In this document: positions 13,407 through 25,345 of the stretch, piece after piece | Position numbering within the stretch: the first letter of the stretch is position 1 | Layout: the number at the start of each line of letters is the position of its first letter | Origin: Acanthacorydalis orientalis | Taxonomy: Eukaryota; Arthropoda; Insecta; Megaloptera; Corydalidae | NCBI GenBank assembly: GCA_034766995.1 | Contig: CM068320.1 | Coordinates: 7,302,501-7,366,500, forward strand | Length of the DNA stretch: 64,000 bases | Reading direction: 5' to 3' | The notes under the pieces: model-generated | Database searches by the model: none | What the model was told of the DNA's origin: nothing | The model's input: the letters and a program-made list of their open reading frames with translations, nothing else | Program-made: the position numbers and the translations under genes

Positions 13407-13643
13407 GTAAGATGTATTTAAAAACAGAACATAAGTGAACAAGAGAAATTATTTATTTCAGAGACAAACATTGACTGAGTCAAAAATAGCAAAAGAATTC
13501 ACAATGAGATCAATGAACATGCTTAGCAATGATATTAGAAAATGTACTGTAAAAGTTTGAAAAAGATAGTTACAATAATGTTAAAATTAGAATTTAAAGA
13601 TTAAAGTTTTTAATTAATATAGAATCGTCAAAAGCTAAATGTA

Positions 13644-13674
<31 letters not shown>

Positions 13675-13842
13675 ATACTATGAATCATCATATTGCATAT
13701 ATGTGCATGTGATTGGTCTTAAATGTATAAGTAGTGTGTTTTAATGACTTAGTAAAATATATTCTACAAATAGTGAAAAATAAAAGGTTTAAAGACGGTA
13801 GCTTAATATAATAGAGTTTAACTAAATTTCATGTTACCTATG

Positions 13843-13919
<77 letters not shown>

Positions 13920-14003
13920 TTAAATGGATGAATAAGTGAAGTAATGTGTTATGAACAAGCGTCAACTAGTCATTAGTACTGCCAACACTAACTATTTGAA
14001 TTC

Positions 14004-14051
<48 letters not shown>

Positions 14052-14160
14052 CGTACATACCCATACGCATTCACATACACATAAACGCATCCACACAGAG
14101 TATGGAATGATGGTTTATCGTACGTATGCGGTGGGTACATGGCGAAGTTACGATGTCTAA
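13407..14160. repeat. AT-rich DNA with three long (TA)n runs
   Basis: (TA)n at 13643-13672, 13853-13912 (about 30 units) and 14006-14049. Open frames through these runs encode only alternating Tyr-Ile and are artefacts. No gene is seen between them. Confidence 0.8.
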
Positions 14161-14164
14161 TAAG

Positions 14165-14660
14165 CGCAATCAGTCTTTGTCTGTGACTAGGTAGAACTCG
14201 AATTAAATTAAGCACAACAATTAATCATTGCGAACTCTGCGGTTTGCGTTCCCTGCAGAGATTAATGGAATGGCGGCATAGTACTATTCCTTAGACTCCG
14301 CACATTTTGGTCGGACTCGCGCCCATCGAACAAATTCACAAGTGCGCCGGATTCGATTTCGTTCTTATAAAGTGGTGTGTGTGGGTGTTCGTTTGAATTT
14401 GATTCTTTGCCGCGACGATATCTCACATATTATCGAGTTCGCGTTTCGTTGGAGTGAGTTAGCAGTCTTACAAGATGTATACGTTGCGAATTTTTCAAAG
14501 GTACTGCCGCGTAAAAGATGTAAGAAATAAGTGGCTCATTAGTACCGACGCGTACTTTATCGTCACGACGCTGAATCGCGATTCTTATTGAAATGTTTAT
14601 TTAATACACAATATTATTTATTTTTCACGTGTGTTTCTTTTCAGACGCGTTATTCTGAAA
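14165..14660 (+). promoter_or_regulatory. GC-rich island with TATA box and possible first coding exon
   Basis: This stretch is much richer in G, C and CpG than its flanks. It has a TCAGTC initiator-like site near 14170 and a TATA box (TTATAAAG) at 14365-14372. A 38-codon frame runs from ATG at 14475 (context CAAGATG, good for insects) to TGA at 14591, starting MYTLRIFQRYCRVKDV. Two splice-donor-like sites fall inside it: CAAAG|GTACTG at 14501 and AGAT|GTAAGA at 14520. A first exon spliced at either site would be plausible. I recognise no protein. That it is a promoter is inferred from composition and short motifs only. Confidence 0.3.
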
Positions 14661-14846
14661 TTAAGAGTGATGCTCATTTAGTTTTAAAATATTTAAGTCT
14701 TAAATTTGGTTTTAAATTCAAAACATAATATCTGATGATTAAATTAGTTATAATATTATACATTGTTGTTAGAATATTTATGTTTATATTCTAACAAAAA
14801 AATGTTTTAAAATATAGCTAATAAATATATTATATAGCTATGTAAT

Positions 14847-14902
<56 letters not shown>

Positions 14903-15792
14903 AATTTGTTGGTTTTGAATCAAGTTGTACATTTACCGCAATTTAATTTTTATATTAAATTGAATATTAAAAGTTTGTGGTTATTTTCTATGAAATACTT
15001 TTGGCAAACATTGTTTTATTATAAAGTATATTAAAAAATAGGCAAGAAAATATCAACTCTCAAAATGTTCTCTTTAAAAAAAGTGTATTCTCTTTTGAAT
15101 TCATTTTATTACATTCACAAATCAAAAATTCTTTTCTTTCACCAAATCGTGTAAAGAAATCTATCAGAATGTTGAAAATGACAAATTCACGTACTTTCCA
15201 AAATACACAACATGAAAATAGATAACAAGAACTCTTTTTAATATTATTTTGGTATCTTGTTATGTATAAAAGACATAAATTTTATTAACTTGATGCAATG
15301 TCATTATTATCTTACATTATTTTTTAAAAAAATGCACACAAAGACTATAAATTGTACGATTGCTCTTGTCGAAAACCAATTCATGATAACTCAATTTCTT
15401 TTTTTTTATTTCTATTATTATTTGTTTGTACGGTTGACAAGTACAATCCCACGTCTTTTCATTTTATTGCTTTCGTTGTGAGATATAGCTACATCGCAAG
15501 ATATATTCTCGTGCATTTATTTCTCTGTCTTCCCTTCGGTACTTAGTAATATATTGTACGTGGCCATCTATCATTTTTCATTCTTAACATATGGTCGAAC
15601 AATTTCAAACTTTCCGTTTTCATCCTCGACGTTACTTCTTTTCTTATGTTCATTCTTTATAAACTCAACATTTTTGAAGCTATTTTAAAATTGTCTATTA
15701 TATTGTAAAAAATAAATATATATATAACATTTTTTTTTTGTTATCAGTGATTGATGAATATTAGATTTAGCTTTAAATTTTATTTGATTTGG

Positions 15793-15825
<33 letters not shown>

Positions 15826-15849
15826 TATATATATAGGTATATAAATAGG
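14661..15849. other. AT-rich DNA, no gene seen
   Basis: (TA)n at 14851-14888 runs into an (ATA)n tract to about 14903. A second (TA)n lies at 15792-15835. Two overlapping open frames at 15257-15546 have low-complexity hydrophobic content and no recognisable domain. Confidence 0.5.
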
Positions 15850-16505
15850 ATTTTCTAATAAGGACGACAGTTATTTAGTTTAAAATAAAACACAGAATTT
15901 ACATCAAAATTTCAAGTTCCTTTATTCTAAATAATAGTTTGGGGTATGTCATTTATAAATAAAAAATAATTTCGTGAAGGTGACTGCCTCGTGCTTCCTT
16001 ACAATTAACCATTATTTTGTTAACATTTTCAATAATATCCTTTCACAACTGGGGCTCTGTCTCATCAATTTATTTTCGTATCTTATCTTTTAGGTTGAAA
16101 ATTGTTTCAGGATTATTAGCGTATACCTTCCTTTTAACATGACCTTAAAGAAAGAAGTCAAACGGTATTAAAAATCTAAACGGTGTTAAAGATGACTTCT
16201 TCAGAAAAGCCGTGTTGTTGTTTCAGTATCCAATTAACAAATTTCCGACGGAGTGAATAGTATGCTGACTTTAATTTTTCTGTTAATTGTACTTTATAAG
16301 CCTTCGGCAATAAATCCTTATACAAAATACGCCGTGTGGTCGTCTTTCCAAAGGACCAATTGCTATGAACATAGCGGAATTGACATTCCTGGTTCTTCTG
16401 ATACACTTTCACGTACCATGTCAATGTTTTCTTCAGAACGAGCACTACGAATATGTGTTGGTGTTCTTTATTTTTAAATAATCTAGTCTCTTCAAATTTA
16501 CTCAC
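15850..16505 (-). mobile_element. HFHL-family (IS630/Tc-like) transposase remnant, internally deleted
   Basis: Read on the minus strand from 16505. The frame 16176-16505 contains RTS-like SFGKTTTRRILYKDL, AYKVQLTEKLKS and LRRKFVNWILKQQHGFSEEVIF. This is the part of the transposase just before the first catalytic Asp. The DEAHF core and most of the catalytic domain are missing. Further downstream (16130-15960) is the C-terminal tail: VYANNPETIFNLKDKIRK, then PQL, VNKIMVNCKEARGSHLHEIIF. So both flanks of the catalytic core survive and the core is deleted. The exact ends are not resolved. Confidence 0.7.
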
Positions 16506-16610
16506 TTATCGAAATATTTTTGATTCAGATGGACGAGTATGTGGAGAATAAATATCGCATAATTTACAAAATGTATAGCAGAAGAACAAAAATATAAATT
16601 ATTTTTACTG

Positions 16611-16925
16611 ATGGAGTATAGTATAGAACTCCTGTACCAAAATCAACTTAATTTGGAACTAGACAAAATTCCAACTAATGAAAATGTGGAAATAGAATAC
16701 GCTAATACAAAAATGGCCATACACTCAGCGGCAAAGCAAGCCTTAGGTACAATATCCCAAAAGAACAAGAAAAAAAGCCCCCTTGATTCACGGAAAAAAT
16801 TGATACATTGATAAAAGAAAAAAATAAAAAGCACAACGAATGGCTAACGAAAAGAAGTAATGAGAGACGAGAAAGACGACGGCTTTTTTATCAATAAAAA
16901 CTTTCGTTGTTTACAGATAGGTTTG
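16611..16925 (+). mobile_element. non-LTR retrotransposon (RTE/jockey-like) ORF fragment
   Basis: The open frame 16611-16811 reads LNLELDKIPTNENVEIEYANTK, then AAKQALGTISQKNKKKSP. After a frameshift near 16795 the sequence continues IDTLIKEKNKKHNEWLTKRS, then RRERRRLFYQ. This is the charged linker between the endonuclease and reverse transcriptase of a LINE whose 3' end may be the same kind as the piece at 20726. No catalytic residues are included. The assignment rests on recognising the pattern (EEY..K..I..AAK.ALG, then HNEWL.KR). Confidence 0.6.
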
Positions 16926-17289
16926 TAAGTATAAAATTATCCGCAGTGTCAAAAAAATAGTAGAAGAGATAAATCTTTCTAGTGTAAGTTAAATGTACAT
17001 TTTTTTGGAAGACAATTATTTAAAAGAAAATTTTACAAAAACAATATTTATTAAGTATTGTTATTTAAAATGAATTTTGGAAACAATTCTGATCTAATAT
17101 GACAACTTGACCAATTTTAATTAGAATGGGGCTGATCAGGTTAAATTAAAAGAAATATTTATTAGTTACTTCCTTAAGAAATAAAAAATGAGTAAATAAA
17201 TAAAAGAATTCAACGTTTGGATTAAACAAAATAATTTTACTTACACTTAAAAGTAGAAATATTTTTGTTATAAATTTAAATATACTGAC

Positions 17290-17358
<69 letters not shown>

Positions 17359-18263
17359 TGTCATCACAGCTAACATTTTTAATGGAATAAAAATTTAAAG
17401 AAATTTAGTGTTATTTAAAAATATATTTCATATAATTACTGGAAAATTTAAAAAAATAAATTTTGTCGTCTTATTATATTACAATAATATTTACGACTAA
17501 TTCAAAAGTTAATATTTTATGTTTTTCAAATATTAGTGTCTAATGTTTTATCACATTAATTTGAACATAAAATTATAATGTTTGCTTTTTGTAGAAAAAC
17601 GAATTCATTATTAGTTATTCTGCTACAAATATCTTTTTATTAAAATATCATTCTTTTCTTAATTGAAATGTCCATTTTTACAAAGAATATTACTTTTTGT
17701 ACTTTTCTCATTTTCTCTGTCTAAAATGTAATTTATGTCAAGTTTCTCTTATTTCCGGTATTAATCCTGTTATGTGCCTAAGAATTTTCTTATCACATGC
17801 ACGTTTTACTGTTCTGCTTTACTGACTGTATAAATAGTTTCGTTTCATTTTTATTTCTTTGTAATTTTTATAAAATCTATAAATAATTTACATTGTTTTA
17901 TTTCTTATAACGACGTTATATAATATAATAATTTAAAGAAGTATTATGATATGGTAGAACGGTATTATTTATTTCGAAAGAATTTGTAATGATGGATTTC
18001 TCTTTTTATTATTTCAATGATTATCCATATTAAGAAAGTTTATATATACATACATATATATATATATATATATATGTATAAATATATATATATATATAAT
18101 ATTTTTTTAATCTATTTCTAATTATTCCTTATTAAAATGTATTGTTAAACTCTCTATTTTATTTTTTCTTCTAGTAAAATTATATTATTCAATAACGTGT
18201 AATTTCATTTTACATTAATTTAACATATAATTGAGTTCCTATTATACATGTATTTTATATTTG

Positions 18264-18301
<38 letters not shown>

Positions 18302-18590
18302 GTGTGTGTGTGTGTGTACATAGAAATATATATATATATATTATATATATATATTAAAATGTTAACAATTCCAAATACCATTTATGTATCTTTCATATGA
18401 TTTTGTTCGCATTTGTTGTACCTTGTTGTGATGCAAATGACGTTGTCCATAAAAGACTAACGACTATGTCGATAAAGCAACATGAATTCTATTGTTACAT
18501 TTACAGTATTTTGAATGGTTATCAATGTGTTTTATACACTGTAGTAAATTTCAATAAAAACGTTATAAATATAACTCAGCAATTTGTTTG

Positions 18591-18625
<35 letters not shown>

Positions 18626-19321
18626 ATATACATAAATAACAATATTTTTTCAGAAAATATTACATATACTTACATGGTATAATTGTTGTTTTTTCTAATT
18701 TTACTGAAGAATTCTTATACTTTTTTTATTAGTAATGTTCAAAATTTACTACTACAATATTTTATAATATTTATGTAACTATTATTTCAATATCAACCAA
18801 ATAATACAATTATAAATTAATTACATCTTATATAAATACATTAATGAAAAGAAATATTTTTTTCTAATACTGTTGTTATAAATATCTGCAGCATGTTAAA
18901 CTATACGAACGTATTTTACAAACTTCATTGTACTTCGTTTAGTTATACAGTGTGTTTCACTTATCTTGACATTCTATATTATAGCCTATCTATATCTACT
19001 ACTAATCTATAAATATTTGATTTGTATTAGATATAGATAGATTTTGTTATATAATTCCACGATAAATGACATACACTGCATAATTAAATGAAATGCATAC
19101 ATCCTTGACTCTCTCTTTTCATACATAAATGATCGAAAGTCAACGAATAAGCATTAATATGCTGTCATGAATAACGAATTAAAATACAAATGATCGGTTA
19201 TTGGTAGTGAAGTTATATAGAAATAAATGGAGAACATTAAGCTGACCGAATACAATCAATCAATTAGTACATATATATATATACAGCTGGTTCCAAATAC
19301 AAATTAAAGTAATAGAATGTA
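16926..19321. other. AT-rich DNA with several (TA)n/(TG)n runs
   Basis: Microsatellites at 17293-17353, 18038-18100, 18264-18352 (TA, then about nine TG units, then TA) and 18592-18623. The 75-codon frame at 18397-18624 ends in a TA run and has no recognisable motif. No gene is supported. Confidence 0.55.
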
Positions 19322-19445
19322 TTAGGTTCGTAAGAAAATAATTTCTGTTTTTTTTTAATTCTAATACTAATTTTTTTCAATAAAACTGTCATTTCATAGT
19401 GTTCATGTTAATATCATCTTAAAGTGCATTTTTTGGTCTAATTTT
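19322..19445 (+). mobile_element. 5' end fragment of the cecropia-like mini-mariner
   Basis: It starts at a TA with TTAGGTTCGTAAGAAAATAA, the terminal repeat of the mini-elements, and follows their 5' untranslated sequence (TTCATGTTAATATCATCTTAAAGTGC at diverged identity). Similarity stops near 19445, so only the first 125 bp or so remain. Confidence 0.7.
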
Positions 19446-19539
19446 AAGTACCCTTAATACCTCTTATTTTTATCATATTTGACATGAAACAATATAGAAA
19501 CATTTACTTTTACTCAACATAAAATAAACACAAAAAAGT

Positions 19540-19554
19540 TATATATATATATGA

Positions 19555-19631
<77 letters not shown>
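19540..19631. repeat. (TA)n microsatellite, about 90 bp
   Basis: One of the longest TA runs in the window, with a small interruption near 19553. It ends exactly where the next mini-mariner begins. Confidence 0.95.
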
Positions 19632-19635
<4 letters not shown>

Positions 19636-20196
19636 GTTGATAGTAAAATAATTACGGTTTTGGTTTTCTGAGTTCTAACTTTAATTTTTTTCTATGGACG
19701 TGCCACTTCATTGTGTTTATGTTAACATCATTTTAAAGTGCACTTTCGGTCTGTAGTTTGGTAACATCGGCTTTGATTTTATTATTAATTTTGTTTCAAA
19801 TTGGGCTATTCAATTAAAGGTGGAAAAAAGCAAGTAAGAGAATTTTTTGTATTAGTTCAAAAAGGACGCTAAATCAGCAAAAACTGCTCGGAAAGTAAAT
19901 GATACTTTTGATGTGAGTACTGTTAAGGAACATACGGTACAATAGTGGTAACAAAAATTTCGTGCTGGGAACGAGAGCCCTGAATTGAAGAAGATTGCAG
20001 GCGTCCTTCTTTAGTTCATAACGACCAATTGAAGACGTTAGTTGAACCACCCACAACACAATTGAGAGTTTGCCTAAAAGTTAGACGTTTGTCTTCCAAC
20101 AGTTGTGGTCCACCTAATGCAGCTATGAAATTAAAAAGAGAAAAATGTATATGAATTTGAAGGTTATAAACTGCAATTGTTTTTTTATCTACCTAA
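19632..20196 (+). mobile_element. cecropia-like mini-mariner copy 1 (HTH domain only)
   Basis: 565 bp between TA dinucleotides. Ends: TTATGTTGATAGTAAAATAA left, CTACCTAA right. The decayed frame starts at GTG near 19838 (ATG in sister copies). It carries the mariner paired-type HTH: TARKVNDTFDVSTV, then KFRAGNES, then TVVVHL. Immediately after the segment that should continue into WVPHEL, it jumps to the 3' terminal sequence (MY-EFEGYKLQLFF). The whole catalytic domain is missing. The same junction occurs in the copies at 24160, 26766, 39055 and 48417. Several stops break the frame. Confidence 0.85.
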
Positions 20197-20711
20197 TAAT
20201 AATAATATTTCCTAGAATTGCGAAAATACCATTGTTTATTATCCAAAATTAATGAAGGAATTTATGAGTACATATGTCACGGTCAGCCATAGTTTATTAT
20301 ACATTGTCATCCTACGGTTGTGTCACATATAAATGATTATACTGAAGCTGAATATAATTCCAGTTGACTACAGATAATTAAAATAAATTAATCATATAAA
20401 AAAAATAAATTATAAAAAACACAAAAAGAAATACTATCATAATATAACTGTATTTCGCAAATGATTTAGAAATATCTGTGATTGAATTTAATCACTGTTC
20501 CTTAAAAAAGGGTTAATTTGTGAATGATTTCAATGAATTATAACTGAAAATTTGAAAATATAAAAAGATTATGTCGTTTGTAAAGAAATATTTCATTAAC
20601 AACATCCCATCAATAACTTGAAATTATTTGGTATTTATGTGACGAAGCTCCAAAAATTGAATGGTTGGGTCTCAATTTAATGAAAAGAATTTTAAAAGAT
20701 TTAAGAAAAGA

Positions 20712-20725
20712 ATAACCACTTCTAT
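20712..20725. repeat. left target-site duplication of LINE insertion
   Basis: ATAACCACTTCTAT, repeated exactly at 21339-21352, on either side of the LINE fragment. Confidence 0.65.
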
Positions 20726-21338
20726 ATCTAAGTATAAAACGATTCGAAAAATATAAGTACCTAGGAATGAACATAACAAGAGACGGAACTATAGATAAAG
20801 CCATCAAAGAAATATGAACACAAGGCAGAAAAGCTATTTCCTCATTGAACAGTGTACTATGGGACCACAGCATCTCAAAAGACAATAAAAAGAGAATCTA
20901 TAACACCATAGTAAAGAGCATAGTGATATACAGCAGTGAGATATGGCCGCTAAAGAAAAGATCAGAGAACATGCTATTGACAACGGAAATGGATTTCTGG
21001 AGAAGATCGGCAGGAAGATTAAGAAAAGAACAGATTAGGAATGAGAAAATTAGAGAAATCATGAACGTTGACACCACCATAGTGGAAGACATTCGAACTA
21101 ATCAATTGAGATGCTACGGGCATGTTCGACGGATGAAAAAAGAGAGACTTCTAAAACAAATGCTCTTATGAAACCCTCAAGGTAGAAAAAGACAGGAAAG
21201 ACCAAGAAGAAGTAGGTCAGAAGAAATTCGAGAAGAAATGAGAGAAAGGGATCTAAAAGAAGATCAATGTAATGACAGACGGCAATGGAGAATGGATATC
21301 GGAAGCGTCGTAGAACGTTATAAACTGAAATTACATAT
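20726..21338 (+). mobile_element. 5'-truncated LINE (RTE/jockey-like) reverse transcriptase 3' end
   Basis: One frame runs from about 20728 to 21342 with only two stops (TGA at 20815 and 21169). It encodes the C-terminal end of an arthropod LINE reverse transcriptase: FEKYKYLGMNITRDGT, KAISSLNSVLWDHSISK, KRIYNTIVKSIVIYSSEIWP, LLTTEMDFWRRSAGR, RNEKIREIM, DIRTNQLRCYGHVRRM, then GRKRQERPRRS and MRERDLKEDQCNDRRQW. The catalytic FADD-type core is not included, so this is a dead 5'-truncated insertion, the usual outcome of target-primed reverse transcription. It is flanked by a perfect 14-bp duplication, and similarity begins directly after the left copy. Codon quality is good and stops are few, so it is younger than most elements here. 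Confidence 0.85.
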
Positions 21339-21352
21339 ATAACCACTTCTAT
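21339..21352. repeat. right target-site duplication of LINE insertion
   Basis: ATAACCACTTCTAT, identical to 20712-20725, followed by a short ATT repeat. Confidence 0.65.
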
Positions 21353-22967
21353 TATTATTTATGTTGTATTCATTATAACATTAAAATACCAATACATCTT
21401 CTTAGCATAAACAAGCACGATAGGAAGGGTTCTTTTTGTAAAGAAAAACTTGAACCTATCACAAATTCGCCTTTTGAGTCTATTGTTGAAAATAAAGATA
21501 GAAAAAAGGAATAGTTTAGAGCGTATGATGGTAATTTCTACCATACTTTTATTCGTCTATTAAAAATGTAAATTTTAGTTTTCATTTCAATTAGTTATAT
21601 TCAGTCAAAATTCATATTATCTGCTATGAGGGATTTTAACTTTCAGTTCTCTTTCAGTTCTTTAATAGACAGGTTTCAATTCATTTTTGTACTCACTAAT
21701 TTGATTTTGAAATTAAATTATAAACACAAATAAGAAATCAATTCAAAGTTAACCTGAAAATGATAGAAATATTAAATATATAAATTAAGTATTAGGTGAC
21801 AAAAAAGTCTATTTAAAATAAAGAATATGTAGAGCGTCAATTTTAAGCAAGGAAAATAAATGTTTAATTCTATTATATATATATTTCACTATTCTTCTAA
21901 TTCAAATATATTTTCTGTATAAAATATTTGAACGAAGACTTACTTCGAGTAGTACTTTACACTTTTTTGTTACATTTAAATTGTAATTATACTAGATCAA
22001 TTATATCAAAGTATTCTTTTATTTTATTCTCTCATTATAAAATTTGTATTGTTCGTTAAAAAGTAACTATAATTATAATATTTGTAAAAGTTCATCTACT
22101 TAAAATTCAGCGGTTTTAAAAGTTGCACAAGCTACATTTTTTATTAATTCTTCTTTTCAATTTGTTCTCGAAACCTTTCACAATTGAAGGCAATAGGTTT
22201 AATATGCAAGAATGTAATTCAATTCATCATATCACGTAACTGAAATTTAATCATTTTATGTATATTCATTTCATCATATCAAAATATAATCACGTGTTTT
22301 ATATACAACATGATATTTCATAATATTTATTAAACATTTTGAAGAAAATGCAAGTTAATATGCTTGCTGATAAAATTAATTATTTACTTCACTTATACAA
22401 ATACAATGCAATCAAACATACAGCGTCTATATTGCTGTTATATGTGTTGATTTTGCCGAATTTCAAAAATAAAACTAATATGAATCATGTGTCTTATTGG
22501 TATATGGGTGTATATATATATATATATATATAGTCATATTTATTTTGAAGTATTTCGGTTGCGAGAATTCTCGGTACGATAAACTAAAGCTTTCATACTA
22601 GTCCTCAAAGATAAAATAGGACATACAATATTTACAACCAAATGGCAAAACTAGCGATACAAATTGTTTTATTTAAATTTTATAAATGGTTGACAATCAG
22701 TATTTCTAATGTAATTAGGATATTTTTTTGATTTTTTTGATAATAAGCTATCCTCAAAAATAAATTTTGTAGAAATAATTTCACATTAATAATATTCTAA
22801 AAAATTGAGTAATTTATTTTTATATATATACTACAGGGCTCAGTCCACTGCTCGCTGCTCTCGCCTACTTGTCAATTATAAGCATGTACATGTAACTGAG
22901 TGAAACAATAAACATATTTAGGTATTATAGAAACCTCGACCCCAATAAATAAGTGAACATCATAGAC

Positions 22968-23053
<86 letters not shown>

Positions 23054-23365
23054 ATATATATATTATATGTGTGTGTGTTAGTATGTTTATAAAACATTTA
23101 GCAGATTATGATTTTATGATTATTTTTTCAAATGTGTGGTTTTATAAAGTTTTTTGTGGATAATTTTGATTATATATATATATATACATATAAACATATA
23201 TGTGAATGTATGTGTGAAGAATTAAAAAAAATAATTGAAACTTGTTTATGTAATACCAATTATCCAAAAAGGCTTTAGATGTTTAAATAAATCAATTATT
23301 CTTATAATAATAACAAATACATTATTTGTCATCAATATTTTAAATGTAATGTATCACATATTATA

Positions 23366-23409
<44 letters not shown>

Positions 23410-23881
23410 TATTTTAAATGTTAAACTAGTGCTAAATTCTGATTGACTTTTAGTATTTGATACGTATTTACAAAAAATAAAAACATTAAAAATTAACTTG
23501 TATAATCTTTGCATGTATATAACGAAATACAGTCCTGTCTAAAGTTGAATCTTTGAAAGTTTCACCCAAGATAAACTGAAATGTTTTAGAATTCCCTCTA
23601 GAGGGATGATCTCGGCGACAGAGAATTACCTGGCGTTTTGAAATGTCACATTAATGTCCGGTTAGAAAAGTAGTCTTTTGTATCGATTCGAAGGGAACGC
23701 TGACCAGTTGATATATGTTTATAATAGAGGAAAATGTTTTATTTTTGAAACTGACACGTTCTCATGATGTTAAATTTGTTACAATACGTATAAAATAAGT
23801 GGATGAGATTGAAATCGACCATTTTTGTTATAAATAAAAGTTATTGTATATATATATATATATATATATGTATACATAAAA

Positions 23882-23914
<33 letters not shown>

Positions 23915-24159
23915 GCATGCGTGTATGCATAGCTATTTGTGTTATATGTACGGATATATGTATTTCATTTTGTACCTATGAAAAAACTTGAAATTGTGTA
24001 AATTGAAAAAAATATATAAAATATAAACATATTTACTTAGAGCATTAATCGACTTCAAAACAAGTCTTATATCTTAACTAGTAGTGGAAAGCAGACACTT
24101 AGTTGATCCTATTAATTAAATAAATAATGTTTTTCCAAAAGGAATATTCGAGATTTATA
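21353..24159. other. AT-rich DNA with (TA)n runs, no gene seen
   Basis: (TA)n at 22508-22532, 22971-23075 (with TG units at its end), 23364-23406 and 23848-23914. The stretch 23540-23720 is less AT-rich and holds a CCCTCTAGAGGG palindrome near 23594, but I recognise nothing in it. Confidence 0.5.
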
Positions 24160-24727
24160 TTTGGTTCGTAGGAAAATAATTACGGTTTCTGTTTTCTGAA
24201 TTCTAATCTTCATTTTTTTCAATGCTAATGTCATTTCAATATATTCATGTTAATATAATTTTGAAGTGCATTTTTCGTTCTGTATTTTGATAACATTGAC
24301 TTTGGTTTTATTATTAATTGTGCTTCAAATTGAGCTATTTAGTTAAAGATGGAAAAAACAAATAAGAGCAATTTTTATACGAGTTCAAAATGGGTAGTAA
24401 AGCAATAGAAACTGCTCATAAATTAAACGATGTTTTTGTTATGGGTACTGTTAAAGAACGTACGGTGCAATGATGGCTCCAAAATGTTCGTACTGGGAAC
24501 AATAGCTTTGAAGATAAAGAAGGTCGCAGGCGTCCATCTTCAGTTCATAACTACCACCTAAATACGTTCGTTGAATCAGAACTATGCACAACAATTCAAA
24601 AGCTTGAACAAAATTTAGGCGCTAGTCATCAAATAGTTCTAGACCACTTAAGCCAGCTAGGAAAATCAAAAGAGAAAAATTTATATGAATTTGGCCATAA
24701 ACCGAAATTATTTTTCTACCGACCTAA
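24160..24727 (+). mobile_element. cecropia-like mini-mariner copy 2 (HTH domain only)
   Basis: 568 bp between TA dinucleotides, ends TTTGGTTCGTAGGAAAATAA and CCGACCTAA. From ATG near 24349 it reads MEKTNKSNF, then (with stops) ETAHKLNDVFVMGTVKERTVQ and DKEGRRRPSSVHN. Then come an HTH continuation and the shared junction into the 3' end (MNLAINRNYFSTDL-like, diverged). The catalytic domain is absent. A (TA)n run follows at 24788-24826. Confidence 0.85.
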
Positions 24728-24786
24728 TATTTTGGAAAATACGTTTAGTTTGTATAATAGCACAATAAGTGGATTATTAATTTTTA

Positions 24787-24829
<43 letters not shown>

Positions 24830-24994
24830 GATTCTTTTATTCACCAAAAATCAGTCTTTTTATCATTTGTGATTTATAGAGTATTCGTGTAAAATTATCT
24901 AATAGAATAAAATAATAGATAGATAGGTAATAATAGACTTAAAAAAGGTTTCTCTTTTTTCCTCAATTAAAATTTACTAAGTAGGTAGTATGAT

Positions 24995-25345
24995 CATTGT
25001 TAAATCGTCGATTACAGCCACATTAAAAGCAATAGTGATATTACGCTGAGTACCTAATTTTCGGCAAATCCGTTGATCATATATGACATTAATGGCTTAA
25101 TGTTGAAGATTTGTGATGAGCTCACCCCATACGGCTACGCGAAAAGCTTCATATATGCAGTGTCATGTCGGTGTGCCTGCGAAGCTCAGTATAAACACTC
25201 TGCGGCCAGGTAGTGCACGAAGAGAGGCTTACCAGATCCTGTCGGGCCACGGGAAACTACTTATTCGTCGATGAGGCAAGCGTTGCCGAGCTTATTTCAA
25301 TGTAAGTTGAATCGAATGTACACACAAGACCGAATCGATAGTTGT
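24995..25345 (+). promoter_or_regulatory. GC-rich island with initiator-like site and strong splice donor
   Basis: GC-rich and CpG-containing against very AT-rich flanks. A TCAGT arthropod initiator sits at 25186-25190. An ATG at 25271 opens MRQALPSLFQ and is followed at 25302 by GTAAGT, a consensus 5' splice site (CAAT|GTAAGT). Together these would make a first exon of about 115 nt. There is no TATA box at the expected distance and no protein I recognise. It could equally be a decayed element. Confidence 0.3.
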
